The notes under the pieces are model-generated. The model searched no databases and was not told where the DNA came from. It saw nothing but the letters and a program-made list of their open reading frames with translations. The position numbers were made by a program, and so were the translations under genes. A DNA stretch of 64,000 bases from Zanthoxylum bungeanum (taxonomy: Eukaryota; Streptophyta; Magnoliopsida; Sapindales; Rutaceae): contig SKCR01036109.1 of the NCBI GenBank assembly GCA_019454045.1, forward strand, positions 1-64,000. Direction: 5' to 3'. Shown here piece by piece: positions 47,946 through 58,472 of the stretch; position 1 is the stretch's first letter, and the number at the start of each line of letters is the position of its first letter.

Positions 47946-49454
47946 TGTAGGACACAGAACCTGACGACGCTGTTCTAGGTTTGCGGCCTAGTTGGGAGTA
48001 CGGAATAGCTCGCGGGGAACTAAACCGGAGAAATAACATGGAGTCGCCACCCGGTGTGAACCGGGACAAAGATTTATGGCCGGACTCATCCCTCGCAAGG
48101 GAAGACCTCAAACCTGTTAGGTTCGGAATGGTCCCTTACTTATGCCACTTGTAATGATGTGATTTGTGCAATGTCTTAACCGAATCTACGCAACATGCTC
48201 AAGAACAACTTATATCTAGTTCATGTTCATAAAGATAAATCCTATGTCTAAGTTTTCATGCTTGGAAAGTAAGTTATCACCACGGCAAACACACAATAAC
48301 ACACGGAAATCCCATGAACATGCTTCAATTATATAATGCGAAAAACAAATAACAACATAAACATAATGCAAATTCCAAACGCAAAATAAATAATTAATCA
48401 TGCTTAAAAATAAATAACTAAATAACATACTAGACTAAATCATGCTCGAATACAAGGTTGGATGAAACGAAATACGTGTCTCTTAAGTGGTACGTGACAT
48501 TGTATCCCGAGTGCAAACCGCACTACCGTCTATTCGGATTCGGCTACGGAATTTACGTCCGGGTTTCCATCCGATATACCACAAAAGAAAACACGCATTC
48601 CGTTCATCCAGAATTCACATCATGCCTCAAAAAATGACTCTCATGCGATAATATATTAAAATAAATAAAAGAAATGAAAGATAATAAATAAAAAGGGTGC
48701 CCTCAGGTCTAACCTCTTTTGTCGTCTCATGAAATAGCGTTACACGACCGTTGGAATGATAGATGATCCGCAACTCTTCTGGTTCACTAACTCAACATTT
48801 TTCCTCGTTGTTTCGCTGTTCGGGCTGCTGTTTTCACTCTGTTTCACTGCTATTTTTGTTGTATTTTCGAGTTGCTGTTTTAAGGAAATTTAGGGACTAT
48901 TTTGGCGGTTATTTGGACTGGTTTGGGCTACAGTTTTGGAAGGGTTCCAGGGGGAATTCTGTTACTGTTTCAGTACAGTTTCTGAAGTTAGTAAGATGCG
49001 GCAAGTTGGGCAGTTTTATGAGGTGTTTATGCGGCTGAACTGGGCTTGTTGGAGGGCAGTTTTGAAGGCTTGTTCGTGAGGTGTGTGATGCGCTGAATTG
49101 GTCAAATGGCTGCTATGTGGCTAGCGAAGTGGGGCTGATGCGAGGCTGAGTGTTGTGCGTGACGTTAGAGGCGTGAATGAATTGTTTGCTTTAGGGTTGT
49201 TTCAATGGTGTGAGGTGGCTTGTGAGGACATAGGCAGGTGGCGTCGTTAGCTTGTGAGCAAAAAGGGGATGATTGTTCCGTGAGATGGAGTGTGGCTGTG
49301 GGTTGTGGGCTGATTGTTTGGGTTGAGGGCTAGGTGAATGGCTGAGTGGGTTGGCTTATGGTGCGGCGTTGAGTGGAGAGCAATTAGCGTGAAGGGTCAG
49401 GTGTGTGTTGATTTTAGTTGTTGATGCGTGGGGGCTGTTGAGGTGGAGGCTGGG

Positions 49455-49912
49455 TGTAACGTGCTAACACCCCAAGCTTGTCCAGGGCCAATGTCTTGCC
49501 CATGGCCGCTTGTGTTGTGGTACTAGTGTACACTATTGTATTTTCCCATTTTATTTTATTTTCTATTTTAAGGAGGAGGTGACCCGGCACCTTAGAAGGG
49601 CCTTGGCCACCAGCATACTAAGGGCTTCAGCTGTGTACTCCCTCGCCCTTAGTTGGCTTGTTTAATGAAAGATGCTCATTTTGATGTTTCATTGTTTTGT
49701 CCCAATGTGATGCTTGAATGCTATGCTGTAAAGCTTGAGTGTGTGCTAACAACGTACATTGACCTTCCATTGCTTAATAATGTTCACAACTTGTTGATGG
49801 CTAACCTTGAGCTTGTCCTTGCAGGCTCAATTCTAGGCTAACTTGTTAGACGTTGCGTTAACAAGTGCCGCACGGACCCAACTTGGTGATCCCAAAAGTT
49901 TGGCCCGTGACA
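49455..49912 (+). repeat. Gypsy-H 5' LTR (458 bp)
   Basis: TG...CA ends. The last 265 bp match 52784-53048 with four substitutions. The PBS starts three bases later. Confidence 0.9.
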
Positions 49913-49914
49913 GT

Positions 49915-49926
49915 TGGTATCAGAGC
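49915..49926 (+). other. Gypsy-H primer-binding site
   Basis: TGGTATCAGAGC, the standard initiator-tRNA-Met PBS of plant retroelements. Confidence 0.9.
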
Positions 49927-49948
49927 GGGTTCAAGATTGGAACCGTAA

Positions 49949-50947
49949 ATGGCTACGAGAATACCGATAATAGAACGGTTGGATGTTGTCGAGAAAAAGC
50001 TGGTTGACATTGATGGCTATGTTACAGCACTGACGAAGAAAAACTCCCGATGTCGAGAACTTCAGACAAACCATTAATGTACTTGAAGCCCTGACAAACC
50101 GAGTAAATGCCTTAGAGGCCCAGGCTAATGGTGCTAGCACCAGTGCTCGTCGAGAGCAGGAACATACTAGTGGTTGGGTGGATGCGGTCAATTCGCTCAA
50201 AGAACAATTGGCCGAATTGAGCGTGAGGGTGAATCTCACCGCCCTTGCTCTCTCGAACCTACCAACAGCTACTGCAAGTATGGAGCCGAGAGGTCCAATG
50301 TTCCGGAGCCTAGAGCTTATGAAGGTGTTAGAGATGCTCAAGCAATCGAGAACTTCCTCTTTGATATGGAACAATACTTCCGAGCTTCACGGATCGTAGA
50401 TGAAGAGGACAAGGTCTCGATTGCGTTGATGTACTTGTCTGGAGATGCCAAGTCCTGGTGGAGGGCGAAATACCTAGAGATTCAGGATGGACGATGCTCC
50501 ATCCGAGATTGGAGAGATCTAAAACGTGAGTTAAAAGCACAATTCCTTCCAGGAAATGTAGCTTACATGGCTCGAAGACAGTTGCGAGAACTGAAACATA
50601 CAGGTACAGTCCGGGAATATGTGAGGAAGTTCTCGGGGCTGATGCTAGATATTCGGGACATGTCTGAGCAGGACAAATTGTTCTATTTTCTTGAGGGGTT
50701 GAAACCTTAGGCCATAACTGAGCTGCAGAGGCAGCGGGTGAAAGACTACTCTTCCGCACAAGCTACTGCGGAACAATTGATAGATTACTCGCTTGATGGG
50801 ACCCCGACAAAAAGATCTCTGCCTGCATCCGCCACTAATGACAGTGGGAGCAAACGAGCCAAGAATTGGAGCAACGACAAGAGTGGGGGAGCGGACAAGA
50901 GAGCGGAGTATAGCTCCTCAAACCCAAAAGGGCCTACGGACAAGTAA
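49949..50947 (+). pseudogene. Gypsy-H gag
   Basis: Opens at 49949 with MATRIPIIERLDVVEKK, is frameshifted near 50040, and has a coiled-coil-like N-terminus. The gag capsid domain (FLFDMEQYFRASRI, LSGDAKSWWRAKY, YVRKFSGLMLDIRDM) runs from about 50345 to 50710. A TAG at 50708-50710 interrupts it. The C-terminal Lys/Ser-rich tail ends at 50947. The expected CCHC knuckle is absent: sequence jumps from this tail to the second half of protease. Confidence 0.82.
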
Positions 50948-52783
50948 AGGTGAAGATTGGTACGTGGGAAGGCCGGACAGACCTCGTAGTGGTTCAGATG
51001 GATGACTTTGATGTTGTTCTGGGAATGGAATTCCCTCTCGAAAAGGGAGCCATTCCCATCCCAGCTGCAGGGAGTTTATTGATTATGGGGGAAAAACCTG
51101 CCATGGTGCTAGCAAAGGTGAAACCACCCACTGAGGCGAAGCTCTTATCCGCACTACAATTCAAGAAATGGATCAAGCGACGAGAACCTACATTCATTGC
51201 CATCCCTACCCCAATCGAAGAGGTAAGATAGGGGGTCCTCACTCCTGAGATCAACAGTGTGTTAGAAAAGTTTGCAGAGGTGATGTCTGATCAACTTCCG
51301 AAGACCCTTCCTTCGAGGAGGTCTATTGATCACCAGATAGAATTAGTTCCTTCAGCCAAACCCCCTGCAAGAGCACCTTACCGAATGGCCCCACCAGAAT
51401 TAGCAGAACTTCGCAAACAATTAGATGAACTATTAGAAGCGGGTTTCATCAGACCTTCAAAAGCTCCATTTGGAGCTCCTGTGTTATTCCAGAAGAAACA
51501 AGATGGAAGTTTGAGATTGTGTATAGACTACAGAGCTCTGAACAAGCTGACGGTGCGAAACACCTATCCTATCCCGCTCATAGCAGACTTGTTTGATCAG
51601 TTAAACGGGGCAAAATACTTTACGAAGCTAGATTTTGCGCTCGGGGTATTACCAAGTGAGGATAGCTGAAGGGGATGTACCGAAGATGACTTGTGTTACT
51701 CGCTATGGAGCCTTTGAGTTCCTAGTGATGCCTTTCGGGTTGACTAATGCCCCTGCCACATTTTGCACGTTAATGAATGAAGTTTTCCATGAATATCTTG
51801 ACAAATTCGTAGTGGTCTACCTTGATGATATCGTGGTCTACAGCACCAACCTGGAGGAACACAAGAAACATCTAGCCATGGTATTCCAAAAGTTAAAGCA
51901 GAACAAGCTCTATGTGAAGAGAGAAAAATGCTCTTTTGCTCAAGAACGCATTAAGTTCCTTGGGCACATTATTGAACAAGGGCGTATCCGAATGGACATG
52001 GGGAAAGTAAGGGCGATCCGTGAGTGGAATACCCCAAGCAATGTTAAAGAATTGCGGTCGTTCCTTGGACTCACCAACTATTATAGAAGATTTGTAAAGG
52101 AATATTCGAAGAAGGCAACACCTTTGACTGAGCTACTAAAGAAAGAAGTGACTTGGGAATGGTCCGACGCCTGTAAAGAAGCCTTCGAGAACCTCAAAAC
52201 AGCTATGGTGGAAGATCCAGTACTCGCACTCCCTGATATTGGCAAACCATTTGAAGTTCAAATGGATGCTTCAGACTTTGCAATGGGAGGGGTGTTGTTA
52301 CAAGAGGGCATCCCATCGCTTATGAGAGTCGTAAACTTTCTGAAGCAGAACGACGATACACGGCGCAAGAGAAGGAACTTTTGGCTGTGGTATATTGCTG
52401 CGGGGTGTGGAGACACTATCTATTGGGGTCGAGATTGTGGTAAAAACAGACAATTCTGCAGTTAGTCATTTCCTCACACAGCCGAAGCTCACTCCGAAGC
52501 AGGCTCGATGGCAAGAGTTTTTGGATGAATTTGATTTTCACTTCGAACACAAAGCGGGGTGTTTGAACCAGGCAGCAGATGCTCTGAGTCGGATGTCCGG
52601 GCTCAATCATTTGAAAGTGTTAACTAACTTATCCTTCAGCATTATCTCTACGCCAATCAGAGAACTTATCCGAAACAACCTGGAGAAAGACCATGTGTCC
52701 AAGGCACTTTTGAAGCTAGTGAAAGAGGGCAAGGCTCGTCGATTCTGGTTCGAGGATGGACTTTTATGGACAAAAGGAAATCT
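50948..52783 (+). pseudogene. Gypsy-H partial protease, RT and RNase H
   Basis: Only the C-terminal half of protease is left (VKIGTWEGRTDL, DDFDVVLGMEF); the Asp-Ser-Gly active site is deleted. A TAG at 51229-51231 follows. RT spans about 51400-52100 with [31 protein letters not shown] and the catalytic [12 protein letters not shown] one-base frameshift lies near 51635-51660. RNase H ([18 protein letters not shown]) is frameshifted near 52330-52400. The reading ends FWFEDGLLWTKGNLL and runs into LTR sequence at 52784, so integrase is gone. Confidence 0.87.
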
Positions 52784-53048
52784 CTTAGTTGGCTTGTTTA
52801 ATGAAAGATGCTCCTTTTGATGTTTCATTATTTTGTCCCAATGTGATGCTTGAATGCTATGCTGTAAAGCTTGAGTGTGTGCTAACAACGTACATTGACC
52901 TTCCATTGCTTAATAATGTTCACAACTTGTTGATGGCTAACCTTGAGCTTGTCCTTGCAGGCTCAATTCTATGCTAACTTGTTAGACGTTGCGTTACCAA
53001 GTGCCGCACGGACCCAACTTGGTGATCCCAAAAGTTTGGCCCGTGACA
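52784..53048 (+). repeat. Gypsy-H 3' LTR, 5'-truncated (265 bp)
   Basis: Corresponds to 49648-49912. The first 193 bp of the LTR are missing together with integrase, joined at a CTTAG shared with the sequence ahead of it. Confidence 0.88.
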
Positions 53049-53629
53049 CTGGGCGTGTGATGAGAGGGTTCGTGAGTGAAAGGGTTTGGAATATTATGGT
53101 TGATTTTGTGATAATGAGCCCGGGTTGAATGTGTGGGTTAAGGGTTCTTTTTATAGGCCAAGTGATGGGGTTTACCTTGTTGGAGAAGGAATAGAATTTG
53201 TGTATTAATTGGGAGATATTTTTAATTATTATGTGATAGGGAAAATCTTTAATTAGAGGAATTGATTTGATTTGTTCTTTTTAATTAAGGATATGATTTA
53301 TTTTAATTGGTAGGTGATTTAATTAATTTAGGAATATGATTTATTTAGTTTAGGAATGTGATTTAATTTAATTTAATTGGTTTTAATTTAATTTGTGACA
53401 TGCATTTTAAATGTTTTAATTATTTTAGTTTAGGCTTGGTGTGTTTAAAAAACAGAGGTCCAACAAGCGAACCAGAAGCGAAACAAGCGAGTTAAATCTG
53501 ACAAAATGCTAATTTCCAACTTTACCCTTCCAACGTCCGTTTCCCGCGGTTTTCACAACTAAAGAGGTAGTGTCTCCATACCAGACTCATCATCGAGTTT
53601 ATATGCAAAAATGTAGTGCCTATAGAGGT

Positions 53630-54974
53630 CCTATATTATTGTTGTCTTATTTTATATGCATTGTAATATAATGTGCATGGGCTAACTAGGGTGGATTAAA
53701 GGTCCTATATTCGAGGGAAATGCCTGAAGGCTACCTTTACCACGATGTTTTGCCGCGCCTTTTGTTATGTCATTTACCATTTGCATATAATTGCTTTATT
53801 TACGCATGCATTGTATTCTTGTGCGCATGGGCTAACTAGGGTGGATTAAAGGTCCTCTATTCGAGGGAAATGCCCAAATGTTACCTTTTCCCCGAAGTTT
53901 TGCCGCGTCGGACGAGGTGCACCCGATTGAATATGAAATGTGTTCCATCGGGCACACGAGGTCCTACATTGTGTATTTGTTTATCCATATATGTGTTTGT
54001 GTCATTTTAGATGCCATTTTGGCAATCTCGTTCGAACGTATTTCCAAACGCTACACGAACGTATGTATTATGTCTCATTCCGTTCGAACACGTTTACGAA
54101 CGCTACACGAACGTATGCATTCTATCTGATTCCGTTCGAACACGTTTACGAACGCTACACGAACTTATGCATTATGTCTTATTTCCATTCGAACGCGTCT
54201 CAGAACGCTACTCGAACGCTTGCATTCTGTTTACTATTCGAACGCATTTACGAACGCTACTCGAACGCGCATGCATTTTATTGTATCATGCATCAGGTCT
54301 CATCCCGTTCGAACGCATTATCAAATGCTATACGAACACGGACATTTTGTTTATCGTTCGAACGCGTTATCAAACGCTACTCGAACGCTTGCATTCTGTT
54401 TACCGTTCGAACGCGTTTACGAACGCTACACGAACGCGCGCACACTGGACAGATTCCTTTATCATGTTTCATGCATGTTTGTTCCCCTAGTCATTCCTTT
54501 CCCTATCATATGTTTAGTTAGCTCTCTTCAATATTTATGCACTTAATTGCCTCTTTAGTTATCTCTTTACATTATGCACTTAATTGCCTCTCTTTAATAT
54601 GAATGCTTGTACAATTATTGTTTATTTGCGTCTCTGTGTTTATCAATATAATGTGTTCATGAAATTATATGCTTGTCGTTATTCCAATTTATTTTTTTTA
54701 TGCATGAACTTAGAAGTAGATTATCCTTGGAAATATATGTTGCTTAGGCTTGGTTAGATTATTGCACAAATCCTTTCATTACAAGTGGCATAAGTAAGGG
54801 ACCATTCTGAACCCAACGGTTTGAGGTCTTCCCTTGCGAGGGGTGAGTGCGGCCTTAAATCATTCCGGGTGGCGACTCCATGTTATTTCTTTGGTTTAGT
54901 TCCCCCGCGGGCTATTCCGTACTCCCAACCGGGCCGCGAGCCTGGGACAGGATCACCGATTTCTGTGTCCTACA
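53630..54974 (+). repeat. Ogre-F 3' LTR, part 2
   Basis: Resumes after the TSD gaggt and matches about 36890-38240. It includes the second CGTTCGAACG array (54029-54445) and ends CCTACA, followed by the TSD gtatt. Confidence 0.9.
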
Positions 54975-54979
54975 GTATT

Positions 54980-55576
54980 CTTAAGGAATTCTTCATAAGA
55001 AAATATGAATTGAAATATTCGGCCTGAATTTATAGGCGTCCATAAGCCCTGCGCGTCGCGACGCGCCGTTAATTACGGCGATAATTTCGAAACTGGCGAC
55101 ACGTGGCACGGCTGAACGATTATCTGAATTATTGGCTCCGAGTCACGACGCGTAAAAGTTGTTATGTCATGATGCTAACGTCAGCATGACGTCATCAATG
55201 GTGTGTCTCAATGATGAGTGTCGGCAGTATGTGATGATGACACATGGCATGGCGCACGTTAGCAAGAATTGTTGTGATGTTGACATGTGGCAGGCGCATG
55301 TTAGCACGGCGCATGATAGCAAACTTCTCTAGTGTTGACACGTGTCCGGCGCACGTTAGCATTATCCAGCGCATGTTAGCAGTCGCGACGCCCAAATTAC
55401 AAATTTGCCTTTTGTCTATTTTTCTCTGTTTTGGCCCTGATTTGATTCTAGTGTCCTGAAACTTTATTTATCTACAAAATAACACAAAACACTTCAAAAT
55501 AATCACAAAACTCAAGAAAATATACAAAATATTAGGTCAAATGAGTGGAAAATAGTGATACATTTACCACTCATCA
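54980..55576 (-). repeat. Athila-E 5' LTR, part 2
   Basis: Matches about 25260-25866. G-boxes survive at 55100-55105 and 55339-55344. The two between have changed to CACATG (55241-55246) and CATGTG (55284-55289). TGACGTCA is at 55187-55194. The LTR ends ctcatca at 55576. Confidence 0.88.
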
Positions 55577-56950
55577 CCTGCCTAACCAGGTTTTACCAAG
55601 ATCACAGTCATCGAGGAAAGTAATAACTTAGATCACCTTAAATTAGAGAACCTCGTAGGAAAATTACAGGTTTATGAGGAAAAAAATTATGGATATAGAA
55701 AGCCCAAGGCCATAACAATGAAGATCGCAAAGGAAGTTTGACATGATCCGTCAAGTGATGATAATGATAATACTCTCACAGATTCTGATTTGGCCATGTT
55801 TGCTAAAAAGTTTAAGAAATTTCTTAAGATGAAGAAGAGTTGACGTAGCACTGATAGGGATAGGGAGGACAAATTTAGAGAGAGTATGTGTAGTAGGAGA
55901 GAGTCTAGAGAGGATAAGGATAGCAAACATCGCAATATCCAATGCCATGAATGTGAAGGGTATGAGCATATTAAGTCTGAATGTCCCACATACCTAAAGT
56001 CAAAGGGAAAGAAAGTTATGGCGGTCTCTCTTAGTGATTCAGAATATGGCTATACTTCTGATAAGTATCAAAAGGATAAAAGTAATTTCATTGTTTTTAC
56101 TGCTATGGTGGTCGGTGAGAGAGAGGATAACATTAGTGATGTGGATGCTAGTTCGGAATTCTCTTACGATGACTGTAGATGAGGATAGTGTTCAGGTAGC
56201 CTACACCGAACTATTTAATGAGAGTTTAGTTATTAAAAAGATGAATATTGAGGTCAATAAGAGGCTGAAAAAAGTGGAGCTAGATAAGAATGAAGCTCAA
56301 GCTAAGTTTGAACAAAGTCTTTTGATGATTGATGACCTTAAGGAGATGAATAAAAGACTAGTTGATATAGTCAAATTCTTAGAAGCAGAACTTGAAAATA
56401 TTATAATCCAGTTGTCTGCATTTTCGAGTGGGACTGAGAAACTAGACCGCATGTTAGGGATTAGCGTTGAGTTAATTGTGATAAAACGTCATCGTTTAGA
56501 GTTGTACCGATCCCTCATAAACGTGACTTAGGTAAGAAACTTGTTGATTATAATCATGTGATTCCTCATGTTGTTCCTCGTCATGTGTCTTAACCTCAAT
56601 CTAGAGGTGTGGTGGGTAAATCTCACCCTCGTCCGAGGTTTGTGCATATGTGTCATTATTGTGGCAAGGCATGACACATTAGGCCTAAGTGCTTCATGTT
56701 GCACAAACAAAAGAAAAGACCTAAGCGTGTTCAATCTAGATTTGATTCTTCAAATCTAGCGTTTCAAGTTTCTACACTAGCTAAACAGACTCAACTAATT
56801 AATGAGAAACGTGTACTGCTAACTAGGAGTCCTCAAGTGAAGTCTCTTAAGAAAGTTTGGATAAGGAAGCGAGATGACTTCTCGTCAACTTCTGAATGCC
56901 TTGACTCTAGCAGGCATGATGAGAGTGCACTCCGGTGTACTTCTTCTTAG
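55577..56950 (+). pseudogene. RLC-C gag, third fragment with two zinc knuckles
   Basis: Continues gag after Athila-E: KITVIEESNNLDHLKLENL, an acidic linker, then CHECEGYEHIKSECPTYL (C-x2-C-x4-H-x4-C) near 55940-55990. A coiled-coil stretch (NKRLKKVELDKNEAQAKFEQ) follows at about 56230-56400, then FSSGTEKLDRMLG. A second knuckle CHYCGK...HIRPKC near 56650-56695 has a stop in its middle (TGA at 56670). Stops and frame changes occur near 55740, 55842, 56180 and 56530. Two knuckles around a coiled coil suggest a Sirevirus-like gag, which I cannot prove. No protease follows. Confidence 0.75.
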
Positions 56951-58460
56951 TTGTTGCATTCATATTTTCCTATTGCGTGTGTGTGTTTTCTAGTTTTGCA
57001 CGACTGCATGTTTTTATTTTCGCTGCATATGGGTGTGTGTTTGTTTTTATCTTTGTTATATGTCCATTGGTATATATAATGGAAATCCGAACATAAATTT
57101 CATAGCTGATTCTGAATAGACGGTAGTATGATCTGCACTCAGGAATACAACTTCACGTACCATTGGATATTGACAAGTCATGTTGTGTCTTTTATTATTT
57201 TTGTGATAAAAGAAAAAAAAATATAAAAAATTATAAAATGAAAAAGACAAAAAAAAAAAATTACTTGATAGAGCATGGAAAGCTCGTTGCATGTGATCTT
57301 GGAATGTAGGATATATGATTATGCATGAGTAATGTGCTTTTATTTTTCTTGATGCTCTATGTACATGAGTGTGTGTGATAAAGACCCCTAGTATATCTTG
57401 TGTTTGCATTTCACATACACATTTTTTTTTGGTTGAGGCTTGATCGCATGTATGAGTTTTTGGACTGGCAGTCTAATCTCTGTCATATTCATATCATTAA
57501 ATAGTGCATTATTTGACTAGATGACCTTATGTTATCTCCTTGTTAAAAAAAAGCTTAAATGAGTCTCGAGTGCAAAAGAGCCAATGGGTCAAATTCAAAA
57601 GATAAGGAAAAACTCTTCACTCGAAAGAGTTTTTATTTATGAGCTCATCATATTTAGGGGGATGAATATTATAGCATGCAACCAATGTTGTTTATTTTCA
57701 TGTCCTAGTGGTGCTGGATTTGAACACCTATTTTGTGGACTTGGTGTGTCATAAGATGAGATTTTTTTGCTATGTCCCGCTCATAAAATAAGGTTTTAAG
57801 CATTGACTCGTTGTGCACTTATTTTTTCATACAAGTGTTTGCTATGTTTTGGTGTTTATGTCATATACATGTGTATAGTATTTAGCAAGGCCTAAATTGA
57901 TACATATTATTTCATGTCATAAACAGTTGAGTACTGATTATGTATCATTGTACTTGCTTGAAGTGTTGTTTTGAGTCGTTTATTTTATATATTTTTTTTT
58001 AATCATTGTGTGCTTCTGTGTGCTTCATGTCATTGCATACCATTTTTTTGTTAGTGATGGGGGTAAGTCAAGTTTGTTTGCATATTCTTTTGCATGTGAT
58101 TCTCATTTACCCATTGTCATTTCGTGACAAAAAATAAAAGTAGTGATATCTCTATTTTAGAGGAAGAATGATTAATGGGTAAGTAGGATATCTATCTCTT
58201 CATTTACATGCATGGGTTTTTATTGCGTTTTTATCTGCTCTTTATTTTCCATGTGTTTTTCACAGTATATTATTATTTGTCGATAGTTTAGGTAAGCAGA
58301 TTAGTGGCTGGGGTGACATCACCTTCAAGACTACTTGGTTATGTATTAGATCGAGTTATATTGTAATAAGTCAATATCTTAATGGTTGGCAATTGTATAT
58401 TTTCTTTTTGGGTCTTTTATCATAGTCTTTGTATTAGGTAGTGTTTTGTCACGGAATGCC
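56951..58460 (+). other. RLC-C non-coding internal region between gag and PPT
   Basis: About 1.5 kb without coding sequence, where pol would be expected. A block at about 57062-57175 is a diverged copy of the Ogre-F LTR block at 36505-36610, sharing gaatagacggta and cacgtac and matching throughout. The remainder is T-rich with no landmarks. Confidence 0.55.
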
Positions 58461-58472
58461 AAAGTGAGAGAT

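Larger units (their letters stand above)
49455..53048 (+). mobile_element. Gypsy-H: Ty3/gypsy element, tRNA-Met primed, internally deleted
   Basis: Bounded by TGTAACGTGC and CCCGTGACA, with a perfect TSD ctggg (49450-49454 and 53049-53053). Order: LTR, Met-type PBS, gag, partial protease, RT, RNase H, then a 3'-truncated remainder. Integrase and the first 193 bp of the 3' LTR are missing. The two LTR copies differ at 4 of 265 shared positions, so this is the youngest datable insertion in the stack. Confidence 0.9.
47946..53624 (-). mobile_element. G: inverted Ogre-like solo LTR inside the Ogre-F 3' LTR
   Basis: On the - strand it begins TATAGGCACTACATTTTTGC (the expected TG has become TA) and ends GTGTCCTACA. 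It is flanked by a perfect TSD gaggt (47941-47945 and 53625-53629). Without gypsy-H it is about 2.08 kb, against 2.87 kb for the Ogre-F LTR. It shares the LTR ends and the block near 48480-48600 (reverse complement of 36510-36610) but lacks the CGTTCGAACG array. It is therefore a related but different family. No PBS or internal region is present, so it is a solo LTR left by recombination. Confidence 0.85.
35369..54974 (+). mobile_element. Ogre-F: Ogre/Tat-lineage Ty3/gypsy element, about 13.9 kb without later insertions
   Basis: The element opens TGTAGGCACTGC and ends GTGTCCTACA, and is flanked by a perfect 5-bp TSD gtatt (35364-35368 and 54975-54979). The LTRs are long (5' 2872 bp). The PBS is complementary to tRNA-Arg, a hallmark of Ogre elements. 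Order: LTR, leader, gag, protease, RT, RNase H, archaeal-type RNase H, integrase, tandem-repeat 3' region, PPT, LTR. Element G has inserted in the 3' LTR. I could not identify the extra ORF1 of classical Ogres. Confidence 0.9.
24028..55576 (-). mobile_element. Athila-E: Ty3/gypsy Athila-lineage element carrying two extra genes
   Basis: LTRs of about 1.84 kb lie at 24028-25866 and at 34118-35368 plus 54980-55576; Ogre-F splits the second. They open TGATGAGTGG and close CACCGGTCA on the - strand. The PBS at 34093-34111 is the Athila-type TGGCGCCGTTGCCGGGCAC. Damaged TSDs are tctgt before and cctgc after. The order on the - strand is gag, protease, RT, RNase H, integrase, then a basic cysteine-containing ORF and a LOG copy where an env-like ORF is expected, then the 3' region. 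All retroviral genes have stops. Confidence 0.88.

Noticed and set aside
52789..52977. 62-codon ORF, also at 49653-49841
   Set aside because: It is the Gypsy-H LTR read twice, not a gene.
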